Positions 32,898-41,682 of a stretch of 64,000 bases of DNA are shown here, in pieces. A program made the position numbers and the translations under genes. The notes under the pieces were generated by a model. The model saw only the letters and a list, made by a program, of their open reading frames with translations, had not been told where the DNA came from and ran no database searches. The stretch lies in NCBI RefSeq assembly GCF_001995215.1, contig NZ_MUXN01000011.1:241307-305306 (forward strand). Direction: 5' to 3'. The first letter of the stretch is position 1. Each line of letters begins with the position of its first letter. The stretch is from Amycolatopsis azurea DSM 43854 (lineage in GTDB: Bacteria > Actinomycetota > Actinomycetes > Mycobacteriales > Pseudonocardiaceae).

Positions 32898-33563
32898 ATG
32901 GACACGGGCAGGCAGACCTCGCGTGAGCGGTACCGGGCTCAGGTGTGCGAAGAGATCAAGCGGTACGCGTGGGAGCAGCTGGCCACGACGGGCGTGTCCG
33001 CGTTGTCCCTCAACGCGATCGCCAAACACGTGGGCATGAGCGGCCCCGCGCTGTACCGGTACTTCCCCAGCCGGGACGACCTGATCACGGACCTCATCCG
33101 CGACGCGTACCGGAGCCTCGCGGACGTCGTGTGCGCCGCCGGGCCGGGTGGCGTGTCCGCGGTCGCCCACGCGATCAGGGACTGGGCGCTGGCGGATCCG
33201 CAGCGCTACCTGTTCCTCTACGGCACACCCATCCCCGGCTACCGCGCGCCGGGCGACACCACCCGGATCTCGAACGAGATCATGACCGTGCTCGTGGAGG
33301 TCCACGCCGCTCTTCCGGAAGGCGGGTCCGTCACGCCGTTCGAGACGCATCTCGACGACCATCGCGCGTGGGCGGGCGAGCTGCCGGTGTCGTCCGCCGT
33401 CCTGTGCCGGGCCGTCACGTTCTGGACCCGGTTGCACGGCGTGCTGTCTCTCGAGCTGGCCGGGCACTTCGCCGGTATGGGGTTCGATCCCGCCGTGCTG
33501 TTCGACGCCGAACTGGACGCCCTGCCGGCCGGCGCGCGTCGCCCGTCTGTCGCAAGTCCGTGA
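32898..33563 (+). CDS. TetR/AcrR-family regulator
   Basis: 221 aa. N-terminal helix-turn-helix (SLNAIAKHVGMSGPALYRYF, ~38-57) and a TetR_C-type ligand domain with the DPQRYLFLYGTPIPGY stretch. I chose ATG 32898 with ggaagga 8 nt upstream. It is divergent from the SRPBCC and membrane-protein genes, with inverted repeats between. The last few codons and the stop lie inside an element A palindrome, so insertion of the element may have reset the C-terminus. Confidence 0.88.
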   Translation: MDTGRQTSRERYRAQVCEEIKRYAWEQLATTGVSALSLNAIAKHVGMSGPALYRYFPSRDDLITDLIRDAYRSLADVVCAAGPGGVSAVAHAIRDWALADPQRYLFLYGTPIPGYRAPGDTTRISNEIMTVLVEVHAALPEGGSVTPFETHLDDHRAWAGELPVSSAVLCRAVTFWTRLHGVLSLELAGHFAGMGFDPAVLFDAELDALPAGARRPSVASP

Positions 33564-33612
33564 AGGCCTCCTTGAGGGACCCAGGGTCCCTCAAGGAGGC
33601 CTTCACGGACTT
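33554..33612. repeat. Element A palindrome, copy 2 (27-bp arms)
   Basis: Arms 33554-33580 and 33586-33612, perfect, 5-base loop. The core is the same as copy 1 at 22430. It overlaps the 3' end of the TetR gene and supplies its stop codon (TGA 33561-33563). Confidence 0.95.
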
Positions 33613-33926
33613 CGGAGGCGAGGGCGGCGGATCGCGTCTGTCGGGCCCGGCCGGCTCGTGTGCGCTGTACCGAGCGTCAGGGCGGTACGACTCGAGCGCC
33701 ACGTTCGAGACGATGAACGTCCCAAGCGTGGCGCTCGGGACGCACTCGCCCACCCGGCACGTTTGCCTTACCCCTCAAGGGAACCCGAATCGCCACTCGC
33801 GACCACCTGGACCACCCGCGCCACTGGTATTGCTCCACAAAGGACGGTTCCCGCTGAGTGGGGCATAGTGTGGTACTTTCCTGCTGTGGAGCGGGTTTCC
33901 GGTGATCGCCGTGCTAGCTTCCGGGA
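33564..33926. other. Gene-free strip with hairpin and element relic
   Basis: 363 bp with no convincing gene. It holds most of element A copy 2, an 11-bp inverted repeat CGAGCGCCACG / CGTGGCGCTCG (33693-33703 and 33727-33737) with a nested ACGTTC/GAACGT, and a stretch at 33793-33813 that resembles one arm of palindrome E at 8796. TAGCTT at 33915-33920 is a plausible -10 only 6 nt before the next ATG. Confidence 0.6.
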
Positions 33927-34550
33927 ATGCGCGGAGGATCCAGAGTCCCCTTCAGTCGTACGCTCGCGGTGATCGCGTCGGTGCTCCTGGCTTCGCTGAT
34001 CGGCCCCGGCGCCGTCGCGAACGCGGCCCCGTCGAGACATGTCTGCGAATGCGCCACCCCGTCGATAGACCGGTTGCAGCAGTGGCTCGCCTCCGGTGAG
34101 GGCACCACGGTCCCGGCGACCGGCAGCCTGCTCGTCCGCGAACGCGGCGGCTACGCGGCCAAGGTGACCTTCCTCAACGCCGAATGGCACGTGGTCGTCG
34201 TCTGGCTGGGGAACAAGTTCGAGGCGCAGGCCGATCTCACGAAATCCGCCGGTTTCTGGATGACTTACAGCGCGACCGACGACCTCTACGTGCAGCTTCG
34301 CCCGGCCTCGCACTGGAGCGGCGGCGACAAGTGGCTGACCAAGGTGCCGTCGACAGGCGGCAAAATGGTCAAGAAGTTCTTCAGCTTCGCCCCCGACGCG
34401 TGGACGACGCTGCCCGAGCTGGGTAAGCCGAACTACTCCTTCGCCTCGGCGCTCACCGAGGCCCGGGGTCTGGTCTTCGTCGGCAAGACCCCCAACAAGA
34501 TCGACTTCCGTGGCCTCGCGATCGATCGCTACCAGCCGCCCTGCCTCTGA
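33927..34550 (+). CDS. Secreted protein of unknown function
   Basis: 207 aa with a signal peptide (SRTLAVIASVLLASLIGPG, cleavage after ANA). The mature domain starts with CECATPS and ends PPCL, so the three or four Cys may form disulfides. A beta-rich middle (TFLNAEWHVVVVWLG, DLYVQLRPASHW) is seen. I do not recognise the family. The ATG sits 6 nt after a TAGCTT -10-like box, suggesting a leaderless transcript. Confidence 0.6.
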   Translation: MRGGSRVPFSRTLAVIASVLLASLIGPGAVANAAPSRHVCECATPSIDRLQQWLASGEGTTVPATGSLLVRERGGYAAKVTFLNAEWHVVVVWLGNKFEAQADLTKSAGFWMTYSATDDLYVQLRPASHWSGGDKWLTKVPSTGGKMVKKFFSFAPDAWTTLPELGKPNYSFASALTEARGLVFVGKTPNKIDFRGLAIDRYQPPCL

Positions 34551-34664
34551 CCGCTTCTCGGTTTTCACCTGTCCGGAGTGACCGCTGTCGCGCACCGTGC
34601 CCGATTTGTCCTGTACGGTGAACTTTCAGCCGCCTCCGCACGACCGATCCGAGGAGTACCCCTG

Positions 34665-34961
34665 ATGAGCCTGTTCGACTCGCTGAAGGAAAAGGCCGCC
34701 GAGCTGCTGGGTGGTGCGGGCGACAAGGTCGGCGAACTGACCGGTGTCGACCTTTCCGGCGCCGCCGACCAGGTCACCCAGTCGGCAGGCGACCTGGCCG
34801 AGACCGGACAGGGCCTCGCCGAGAACGCCACCGCCGCGGGCCAGGGTGCCGTCGACTCGGCCACCGCGGCCGGTCAGGGCGCCGTCGACTCGGCCGGTGC
34901 CTTCGGCGACGCCGCGACCGGGCTGGCCGGCGGCGTGATCGACCCGAACGCCCGGGGCTGA
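34665..34961 (+). CDS. Small Ala/Gly-rich repeat protein
   Basis: 98 aa, acidic. It contains tandem 11-residue repeats (ATAAGQGAVDS twice, preceded by a related unit) after a charged helical start (SLFDSLKEKAAELLGG). This looks like an amphipathic, possibly coiled or surface-associated, small stress-type protein. No signal peptide. Start at ATG 34665 with gaggag upstream; in-frame upstream starts lack a ribosome site. It ends before a strong palindromic terminator. The function is unknown. Confidence 0.65.
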   Translation: MSLFDSLKEKAAELLGGAGDKVGELTGVDLSGAADQVTQSAGDLAETGQGLAENATAAGQGAVDSATAAGQGAVDSAGAFGDAATGLAGGVIDPNARG

Positions 34962-34969
34962 CCGCCCCC

Positions 34970-35005
34970 GGAATCCCCCGGTATCCGCGGATACCGGGGG
35001 ATTCC
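34970..35005. terminator. Bidirectional terminator, 17-bp perfect stem
   Basis: Arms 34970-34986 and 34989-35005 are perfectly complementary (GGAATCCCCCGGTATCC and its reverse complement) around 2 bases. It lies between two convergent small genes. There is no long T run. Confidence 0.8.
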
Positions 35006-35017
35006 GTCATGCCTTCA

Positions 35018-35443
35018 TCAGGTGAGCGGATTGTCCTGATAGGCGCTCCGGTAACAGTTTCCCCCGTCGACGCAGGTCACCACGCGGACGGCGCCGACGT
35101 GGTACCCGGCGTCGTAGCTGAGGTCGCTCCACGAAGCCGTGCTTCCGCAACCGCCGCCGTTCTCGCGGTGCTTGGTCTGGTAGACCTGCCCGGTCGTCCG
35201 CTTCACCTCGAAGAAGATGAAGACCTTGTGCGCGTCGCATTTGGTGTCCCGCACCGCGACGTTGGCGGTGGTGAACCCGCTCTTGGTCCACACCCAGTTG
35301 GCGGAGCCGAAAACCCCGGTCCCGGACGCGTAGGCCTCGCCGGAAGCCGCCGAAGCGACTCCCGTGAGTCCCATCAGCGCCATCGAAGCGGCGGCTGTCA
35401 CGACCCCTGCCCGTCGCAGATTCCTGACGGCGAAACTCCTCAT
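35018..35443 (-). CDS. Small secreted Cys-containing protein
   Basis: 141 aa with a clear signal peptide (RRAGVVTAAASMALMGLTGV, cleavage after ASA). The mature ~108 residues are beta-rich with four Cys (KCDAHK, GGGCGS, VTCVDG, GNCYRS), likely two disulfides. No family recognised. Secreted small proteins of this type in actinomycetes can be inhibitors, wall proteins or bacteriocin-like, but none is indicated. It is divergent from a winged-helix regulator whose start lies 48 bp away, so the two may be a regulated pair. Confidence 0.65.
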   Translation of the reverse strand: MRSFAVRNLRRAGVVTAAASMALMGLTGVASAASGEAYASGTGVFGSANWVWTKSGFTTANVAVRDTKCDAHKVFIFFEVKRTTGQVYQTKHRENGGGCGSTASWSDLSYDAGYHVGAVRVVTCVDGGNCYRSAYQDNPLT

Positions 35444-35490
35444 GGTCCCCTCCTCGTGGTAGACAAAGACGACTCCGTGGGGGAGGCGTC

Positions 35491-36447
35491 TTGCTTCGTA
35501 TTCACTTCACCGACCAGGACCTCGCACGCGTCCGCGTCGCCGCGGCACCGGATCCGCTGTGGGAAACGGTGCTGGCCTTGCAGAAACTCGTCCTGGACGG
35601 AATCCCGGTGTTCGCGCACTGGCGGCGCCGCGTACGGCGCGAGGTGCACGAACAGGGCTCGCGCGGGGCGCTTCGGTTCCTCCTGGCGCTCGCCCCGCCC
35701 GCCAGGTATTTCCCGGATTTCCTTACCCCGCCCGAATCGGCGGGTGGACTCGCCGCCGGACTGGACGCCCTGCTGGGCACGCCGGTGCGGCGCCTCGGTC
35801 ACGAAATCGCGCTGCTGGAAAGAGATCGACGGCTTCCGCGGTGGACGAGCGGAGTCGTCGCGGGCGATCCCGCCGCGCTCCGCCAGGTCTCGGACGCCCT
35901 CCGTCTCGCGCACGACACACTGGTCGTACCCCAGTGGTCGGCGGTGCGGACCCGGGTCGACACCGACCGGGCGCTGCGTTCCCGCCGGGCAGGCGAGGGT
36001 GGCGCGCTCGGTCTCCTCGACTCGCTCCGCCCGGTCTTCCGGTGGGAGGCGCCGGTGCTGACCGCCCGGTACCCCATCGACCGCGATCTGTACCTGCGCG
36101 GACGCGGGCTCCGGCTCGTCCCGTCCTACTTCTGCTGGGACACCCCGGTCGCGCTCGTGGACGACGACCTGGATCCGGTCGTCGTCTTCCCGGTGTCGCA
36201 CGACAGTGAAGGCACGCCGGTCTCCCGCGAACTGGCGGTCCTGCTCGGGCGGACGCGGGCGGCGGTGCTGCACGCCGTCGCGGGCTCCTGCCACGGCGGC
36301 GAACTGGCCGACAGACTGGGCATCTCCGCCACCGCGGTTTCGCGCCACACCACCGTCCTGCGTGAGGCCGGCCTGATCACCAGTTCGCGTGACGGCGCGA
36401 TGGTGCTGCACGGCTTGACACCGTTGGGCGCCGCGCTCCTCGGCTGA
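35491..36447 (+). CDS. ArsR/winged-helix family regulator with N-terminal extension
   Basis: 318 aa. The C-terminal ~80 residues form a winged helix (LLGRTRAAVLHAV, ELADRLGISATAVSRHTTVL), and the N-terminal two thirds is a helical region common in actinomycete ArsR-like proteins (FTDQDLARVRVAAAPDPLWE). Such proteins commonly regulate an adjacent secreted or efflux protein. The start is TTG at 35491 with gggagg 4 nt upstream. It is divergent from the small secreted protein gene, which could be its target. Confidence 0.8.
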   Translation: MLRIHFTDQDLARVRVAAAPDPLWETVLALQKLVLDGIPVFAHWRRRVRREVHEQGSRGALRFLLALAPPARYFPDFLTPPESAGGLAAGLDALLGTPVRRLGHEIALLERDRRLPRWTSGVVAGDPAALRQVSDALRLAHDTLVVPQWSAVRTRVDTDRALRSRRAGEGGALGLLDSLRPVFRWEAPVLTARYPIDRDLYLRGRGLRLVPSYFCWDTPVALVDDDLDPVVVFPVSHDSEGTPVSRELAVLLGRTRAAVLHAVAGSCHGGELADRLGISATAVSRHTTVLREAGLITSSRDGAMVLHGLTPLGAALLG

Positions 36448-36511
36448 ATCTTCATGTTCTCCCCCTCGCGTACCGGGGAAAGCCTGCCCGGTGCGGACGA
36501 GCGGGACGACA

Positions 36512-36533
36512 CTTTTGCGGCCACGCGCAAAAG
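36512..36533. promoter_or_regulatory. Inverted repeat upstream of peptidase-like gene
   Basis: CTTTTGCG (36512-36519) and CGCAAAAG (36526-36533) form an 8-bp inverted repeat with a 6-base spacer, about 100 bp before the hydrolase ATG. It is a possible operator. Confidence 0.35.
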
Positions 36534-36632
36534 CCCTGGCAGCGACGTCTATGCCTCCGGGAGTAGCCGCGAGGAGCGGATTTCGGCCTGAGAGCAGAGG
36601 TTTCCGCGAGTTGCCGCGCATAGCGTCGAGGT

Positions 36633-38189
36633 ATGAGCAAGCGAAGGAAAGTACTCGCCGCGGGCCTCGTGATCGTGTTCCTGGCGGGCGCCGGACAACC
36701 GGTCGCGGCTTCCCCGGCACAGCGGATCGCCTGGCACGACTGCCGCACCGGGCCGGACGACGAGACGGGGCAACGGCTCGCGGCGGCCGGGGCGACCTGC
36801 GGTGAGGTCACCGTTCCGCTGGACCACGCCGATCCGGGCGGCCGGACCCTCTCGGTGGCCGTGGCGCGCCGTGCCGCGACCGGCCCCGCGCGCCGGCTGG
36901 GCACGCTGATGGTCAACACCGGCGGTCCCGGCCCGTCCCGTGACGGCGTGGCCTTGCTGGCACAAGGCCTGCCACCGGAAGTCCCGTCCGGGGCGCCGTC
37001 GCTCGCCGCGCGATACGACCTGGTCGGGATCGACCCGCGGTTCTTCGGGCTCAGCTCACCGCTGGAATGCGGCTGGCCCACCGGGCGATACCTGCACAGC
37101 GCCCAGCTGGCGAGTCCGGACCGGGCCTCCTTCGAACGCGGTGTGGCGGTCGCGCGGGAACTCGCGGCCGAATGCGCGGACCGTCGTGACCTCCTCGCAC
37201 ACGCGTCCACCCGCGACATCGCGCGTGACCTGGACGTCGTGCGGGCCGCCCTCGGCGAAACGAAGATCTCTTACCTTGGCTGGTCTTTCGGCAGCCATCT
37301 CGGCGCCGTCTACCGCGGGCTCTTCCCGCAGCGCGTCGAGCGGATGGTGCTCGACAGCGCCGCCGCTCCCGGAGCCGCGGGTCCCGCGCTCACCCGGGAA
37401 ACCGCGCCGGCGGACGCCGCGGCGTTGCGGGACTGGGCGAAGTGGGCCGCCCGCGGTGACGGGCGCTATCACCTCGGCGCCACCGCCGACGACGTCCTGG
37501 CCACGGTCGACCGGATCGCCCGCGCCGCCGCACGCGAACCGTTCCGCGTCGGCCGTCACCGGATCGACGCGGCGATGATCCCCGGGCTGCTGCTCACCGT
37601 CGACGACAGCGACGCGTTCTACGCGGAGTTCAGCTCCCAGGTCGTCGTGCTGCGTGACGCCGCCCGCGGTCTCGCCGTCACGCCGACACCCACGCAGGAG
37701 TGGAAGCTGTCCCTGTACACCGACCCGGACGTCGAGCCGTCGTTCGGGTTCAGCGCCACGGTCGCGAACCAGTGCGCGGACCGCGCCGCGTCCCGCGATC
37801 CCGAAAGCTACTACCGGGACATCCAGGCGCACCGGGCCAGTGAGCCCCTCTTCGGCCCGCTGGCGCGGCACATCACGCCTTGCGCGTTCTGGCCCGTCCC
37901 GCCCTCGGAAGGACCCGTACCGATCGGCGACGACCGTCCCGCGCTGCTCGTGGGCGCCTTGGGGGACCCGGTCACGCCGTATGCCGGGCAGTTGGCCCTG
38001 CGCCGCGCCCTGACGGGATCGCGCCTGGTCACGCTGGACGGCGCCTTCCGGCACGGGGTCTACCTTTTCGACCCGGCGCCTTGCGTCACCGAAGCCGTCG
38101 AGTCGTACCTTCTCGGGGGAGCCCTGCCCCGGACCGACGTCACCTGCGCGCGTCACCGCTCGCCGGGACGGACCACTCCCGCTTCGTAG
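36633..38189 (+). CDS. Secreted alpha/beta-hydrolase, tripeptidyl-peptidase-like
   Basis: 518 aa. Signal peptide (RRKVLAAGLVIVFLAGAG, cleavage near AAS). Alpha/beta-hydrolase fold with a C-terminal lid domain as in the SlpD/SlpE and Tap aminopeptidases of Streptomyces. Oxyanion region MVNTGGPGPS, nucleophile elbow GWSFGSH (Ser ~221), Asp in GDPVTPYAG and His in AFRHGVYL near the end complete a triad. It probably removes N-terminal peptides outside the cell. Its 3' end overlaps the convergent response-regulator gene by 37 nt. Confidence 0.85.
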   Translation: MSKRRKVLAAGLVIVFLAGAGQPVAASPAQRIAWHDCRTGPDDETGQRLAAAGATCGEVTVPLDHADPGGRTLSVAVARRAATGPARRLGTLMVNTGGPGPSRDGVALLAQGLPPEVPSGAPSLAARYDLVGIDPRFFGLSSPLECGWPTGRYLHSAQLASPDRASFERGVAVARELAAECADRRDLLAHASTRDIARDLDVVRAALGETKISYLGWSFGSHLGAVYRGLFPQRVERMVLDSAAAPGAAGPALTRETAPADAAALRDWAKWAARGDGRYHLGATADDVLATVDRIARAAAREPFRVGRHRIDAAMIPGLLLTVDDSDAFYAEFSSQVVVLRDAARGLAVTPTPTQEWKLSLYTDPDVEPSFGFSATVANQCADRAASRDPESYYRDIQAHRASEPLFGPLARHITPCAFWPVPPSEGPVPIGDDRPALLVGALGDPVTPYAGQLALRRALTGSRLVTLDGAFRHGVYLFDPAPCVTEAVESYLLGGALPRTDVTCARHRSPGRTTPAS

Positions 38190-38815
38190 GCGAGCACCAC
38201 CGCCTGCACCCGGTCCCGCACCCGCAGCTTGGCCAGGATGTTGCCCACGTGGGTCTTCACCGTTCCCGGCGCGACCACCAGCCGCTCCGCGATCTCGGCG
38301 TTGGACCAGCCGCGGGCCATCCCGGCCAGCACCTCCCGTTCGCGCCCGGTCAGCGTCGCCGCCGACCGGGCCGCGTCGGGGTCGAGCGGGGGCGCCAGCC
38401 GGTCCAGCAACCGGCGGGTGGTGGTGGGGGCGATCACCGCGTCCCCGGCGTGCACCGTCCGGATCGCGGCCAGCAGCTCCTCCGGGGTGGCGTCCTTGAG
38501 CAGGAAACCGCTCGCCCCGGCGCGGATCGCGGCCAGCGCGTGCTCGTCGAGGTCGTACGTCGTGAGCATGAGGACCTTCGGCGCGTCAGGCAGGGCGAGC
38601 ACCCGCCGCGTGGCCTCGATGCCGTCGAGCACCGGCATCCGGACGTCCATCAGCACCAGGTCGGGGTGCAGGCGCCGGGTGTGCTCGAACGCGGCGAGAC
38701 CGTCACCCGCCTCGCCGACCACGGTCAGATCCTCCTGCGACTCGATGACCATCCGGAAGCCCGCCCGGACCAGCGCCTGGTCGTCGGCCAGCAGGACACG
38801 GACCGGCGTGGTCAT
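38153..38815 (-). CDS. NarL/LuxR-family response regulator
   Basis: 220 aa. Receiver domain with the phospho-acceptor Asp in LVLMDVRMP (~54), Thr/Ser and Lys switch residues in LMLTTYD and FLLKDAT, and a LuxR helix-turn-helix (LTGREREVLAGMARGWSNAE ... GTVKTHVGNILAKL). It is coupled by ATGA to the upstream sensor gene. All key residues are intact, unlike in its partner, which lacks an ATPase domain. It overlaps the convergent hydrolase by 37 nt. Confidence 0.92.
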   Translation of the reverse strand: MTTPVRVLLADDQALVRAGFRMVIESQEDLTVVGEAGDGLAAFEHTRRLHPDLVLMDVRMPVLDGIEATRRVLALPDAPKVLMLTTYDLDEHALAAIRAGASGFLLKDATPEELLAAIRTVHAGDAVIAPTTTRRLLDRLAPPLDPDAARSAATLTGREREVLAGMARGWSNAEIAERLVVAPGTVKTHVGNILAKLRVRDRVQAVVLAYEAGVVRPGER

Positions 38816-39531
38816 GGCCGGCCGTCCCGCAGGACGCCGAGCACCCGCCGCAGATCGCCCAGCGCCTGCCGGGCGCATTCGCCGATGGTGACCAGCGCCG
38901 ACTTCCCGGCCTCGGGCGACGCCGCGTACCGGCCACCGTCGGCCTGCGCGATCACGACCGCGAGCGAATGGGCGACGATGTCGTGCATCTCGCGGGCGAT
39001 GCGGGTCCGCTCCGCGAGGACGGCGAGCCTCGCCTGCTGTTCGCGGTGGGAAAGCCGCACCCGGCGCAAGGTCCCGGTCGCCCACGCGGCCACCACCGTG
39101 CTGGCCAGGAAGGCGCCGACGAGCAGGTGCGCGGTCGCGGACGACGGCAGCATCGGCCAGCTCAGCCCGCCCAGCACGGAACCGGCGAGGCCGATCGCGA
39201 GAGCGCAGCCGCCCGCCCGTCGTGGTCCGTAGGCCGCCGCGGCGTGCACCGCCAGCGGTACGGCGAGGTCCGCGGGCAGCGCGCCGACGTCGTCCCGGAT
39301 CACGAGCCACTGGACGCCCGCGGCTCCCAGCACCAGCGCCGCGCACACCGCGGCGTCGCGCCGCCGCAAGGCGAGCGGAAGCGAAAGGAGCAGGGAAAAC
39401 AGGAAATAGGCCGCTTCCGCCCGGAGGAATAGTCCTAAAAGGACGCAGCAGGCCGCGAGCGTCAGCGCGATCAGGACGTCGACCAGCGACTCGTGTCCAC
39501 GCAGCCAGGAATCGAGTCGTTCACCGAGCAC
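38812..39531 (-). CDS. Sensor histidine kinase lacking its ATPase domain
   Basis: 239 aa. About five hydrophobic segments (~15-150), then a HisKA_3 dimerisation helix with the phospho-His in RTRIAREMHDIVAHSL. The chain ends at LRRVLGVLRDGRP, exactly where the HATPase_c domain should begin; NarX/DesK-type kinases normally have ~130 more residues. It is coupled to an intact response regulator (ATGA). So it may be phosphorylated by another kinase or an ATPase in trans, or be a remnant. I see no HATPase motifs in any frame downstream. Confidence 0.85.
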   Translation of the reverse strand: MLGERLDSWLRGHESLVDVLIALTLAACCVLLGLFLRAEAAYFLFSLLLSLPLALRRRDAAVCAALVLGAAGVQWLVIRDDVGALPADLAVPLAVHAAAAYGPRRAGGCALAIGLAGSVLGGLSWPMLPSSATAHLLVGAFLASTVVAAWATGTLRRVRLSHREQQARLAVLAERTRIAREMHDIVAHSLAVVIAQADGGRYAASPEAGKSALVTIGECARQALGDLRRVLGVLRDGRP

Positions 39532-39713
39532 GTCGTCACCCTATGACCGCGGGCGCCGCCGTCACCTCGCCATGGGGGCTGAAACCGGCTACGCCCGTCG
39601 GGCTAGCCCGAACGGAGTAAGGGAGGCGAAGGTGCGGCGTCGGAAATCCCGTGTCCCGGCATCCCTCGGCACGCTAGCCTGGCGGAAACGACTTCATCTG
39701 CGGGGGAGCGGAC

Positions 39714-39947
39714 ATGGTCGGAATCTGGATAGCGCTCGGGGTCCTGCTGGTGGTGATCGGTGTCGCCGTGCTCACCGATCTGCGCGATCGGGGCAGGGGC
39801 GGGACCCGCAAGGTCATGCTGCCGGGCTGGACCTCGCGGCGTGCCGGTTACACGGAGAACGATCTCGTGCACGGGCGCTGGGTGGAGAAGTCGCCGCGTG
39901 AGCAGGACGAGGAACTTCAGCGCAGGTACAAATCGGGCGACGAGTGA
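39714..39947 (+). CDS. Small single-helix membrane protein
   Basis: 77 aa. One N-terminal hydrophobic helix (WIALGVLLVVIGVAVLT, ~4-20) followed by a charged cytosolic tail with DLRDRGRGG and REQDEELQRRYKSGDE. The ATG at 39714 follows a purine-rich gggggagcgg. No family recognised. It stands alone between the two-component genes and the PLD-like/heme-oxygenase-like pair. Confidence 0.6.
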   Translation: MVGIWIALGVLLVVIGVAVLTDLRDRGRGGTRKVMLPGWTSRRAGYTENDLVHGRWVEKSPREQDEELQRRYKSGDE

Positions 39948-40107
39948 GCCGGGGTTAGCCGTCAGACTGCGGATTCCTGCGCGGGATTCGGCTCTTTTCG
40001 CGGATTTCACGGGAAAAACGCTGCTGCGCCAAGGCGGTGACCCCGATCACAGTGACCTCTCGGATCGTGAGAACATGAGGCACAGGCTGCCGGATCCCGG
40101 AGGGTGA

Positions 40108-40941
40108 ATGCTCCGCAGAATGCGTCGCTGGCTCGAATTGCTCAGTCTCGGCGGGTTGGCGGTGGTCGGCTTCGCGGTCGGAATCGCGGAACAGCTCGGC
40201 TGGCTGGACAAAGTAGCGCCGAAAGGCGTCACCACCCTGACCCTGATCATGGTCAGCGGGGTCGTCGTCGTGCTGCTCATCGAGCTGACCCCGTTGCGCG
40301 CCTTGGAAGACATCCGCGATCGCCTCGCCGGTCTCGACATCGACACCATCGCCTCGAGCCTCCGCCGTACGCATTACGGCGGGGTGGTCGAAGTGCACAA
40401 ACGCTTCCCGGACGACGCGTTCGCCGCCCGCGTCGCGAAGGCCAAACAGGTGACGATCCTGAACACCTGGATCCCGAACCTCGGTCTGCTGGAACACGAA
40501 CTGGAAACCGCCATCGCCGGACACCGGGCCGAAGTGCGGATCATGTTGCTGCACCCGAACTCGATGCTGGTGGGGTTGCGGGAGGCGGCGCTGGGCCGGT
40601 CCGACGGCGCGGGCAACGCCTTCGTGAGCACGGGGATCACGAACTGCCTGGAGACACTCTCGCGGCTGCACGGGCGGCTGGGGAAACGACAGGGCAACCT
40701 GAAGGTACGGGTGTTCAACTCGCAGGCCTCGGTCGCGGTGTACCGGGCCGACGGGCGCTACCTGGTCAGCATGTTCCTGCACGGCCAGCTGGCGATCCAT
40801 TCGCCGCAGTTCGAGATCGAGGGCACGCACGACACCGTGCTCGGCGAGCAGATCCAGCACGAGCTCGACACGTTGTGGGACATCGGCCGCGACGTCGACC
40901 TCGGCGACTGGAACCGAAGCATCGACATGATCCGTTTCTGA
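40108..40941 (+). CDS. Membrane-anchored DUF5919/PLD-like domain protein
   Basis: 277 aa. Two N-terminal membrane helices (~12-28 and ~42-60), then a cytosolic domain (~85-265) with AKQVTILNTWIPNL and AEVRIMLLHPNSML, which resemble the half of a phospholipase D-like fold used in DUF5919 sensor-type proteins. No HxK(x4)D catalytic motif is present, so it is probably a binding or signalling domain. It is followed 15 bp later by a heme-oxygenase-like gene; the two are probably one operon. The domain call is tentative. Confidence 0.55.
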   Translation: MLRRMRRWLELLSLGGLAVVGFAVGIAEQLGWLDKVAPKGVTTLTLIMVSGVVVVLLIELTPLRALEDIRDRLAGLDIDTIASSLRRTHYGGVVEVHKRFPDDAFAARVAKAKQVTILNTWIPNLGLLEHELETAIAGHRAEVRIMLLHPNSMLVGLREAALGRSDGAGNAFVSTGITNCLETLSRLHGRLGKRQGNLKVRVFNSQASVAVYRADGRYLVSMFLHGQLAIHSPQFEIEGTHDTVLGEQIQHELDTLWDIGRDVDLGDWNRSIDMIRF

Positions 40942-40956
40942 GCAAAAGGTGTAGTG

Positions 40957-41658
40957 ATGCGAGACCTTGACGAGTTCGAAGACGGCTTGATCGACGGGTT
41001 CCGGAATCACCCGACGCTGCGCGGCGTCACCGAACTCTCGCAGGAGGACCTGCAGGCCGTCCTGCTGCAGCGACGCTTCCTGTCGCTGGCCTTCACGATG
41101 GCGTACGACCTGGCGATCGACCTGCTCACCGACGAACAGTCCGTCCGGATCGCCCGCGTCATCGTCCGGGAGGAGTACCCGGACAACTCTTCGCCCGGCA
41201 GCACGCCTTCGCACCGCGAGGACCTGATGACGGACATCCTCGCCCTCGGCGTCCCGCGCGAAACGCTGGTGCGGTCCCGGCGGTCACTGGCCACGACGGC
41301 CTGCCTCGACACCACCATGGAGCTGATCTCGTCGGCGGGCGATTCGAAGCACGCCGATGTCGAACTGCTGACGATCCTGCGCTTCTGGGGCGAGGTCCTC
41401 GTCTCCGTGGAGTACGGCGAGCTGTGGCGCCGGATCGGCCCGGTCCTCGGCGACAAGTCCGTCTTCTACTACCCGCACCACGTGCACGACGCGAAATCCC
41501 GCCCGCTGGCCGCCGCGTCCCCGCTCTCGCTCACGCATTCCGATCAGCTCGGGCTGCGTCTCGTGCAGCTGCTCGACTCGGAGGAGGCGCGGGAACGGTT
41601 CCGTGAGACGGAGAAGGCCGTGGTGGCGATCAAGACGGCGTTCTACGACCAGTTCTAG
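40957..41658 (+). CDS. Heme-oxygenase-like (TenA/PqqC superfamily) protein
   Basis: 233 aa, all-helical. Possible metal-ligand segments in the order seen in heme-oxygenase-like diiron enzymes are REEYPD (~67-72), a following SHRED, GEVLVSVEYGE (~145) and YPHHVHDAKS (~168), where the usual HxxxDxxH appears as H-x3-D-x2-S. So a ligand may be lost, or the alignment differs. It starts at ATG 40957 (aaagg upstream; GTG 40954 is an alternative). It is coupled in location to the membrane PLD-like protein. The substrate is unknown. Confidence 0.55.
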   Translation: MRDLDEFEDGLIDGFRNHPTLRGVTELSQEDLQAVLLQRRFLSLAFTMAYDLAIDLLTDEQSVRIARVIVREEYPDNSSPGSTPSHREDLMTDILALGVPRETLVRSRRSLATTACLDTTMELISSAGDSKHADVELLTILRFWGEVLVSVEYGELWRRIGPVLGDKSVFYYPHHVHDAKSRPLAAASPLSLTHSDQLGLRLVQLLDSEEARERFRETEKAVVAIKTAFYDQF

Positions 41659-41682
41659 GGCGTCGTGATCTGAGGACGGCTG

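Noticed and set aside
33564-33926. Short open frames in the strip after the TetR gene
   Set aside because: They run through palindromes, lack ribosome sites and have no coherent protein features.
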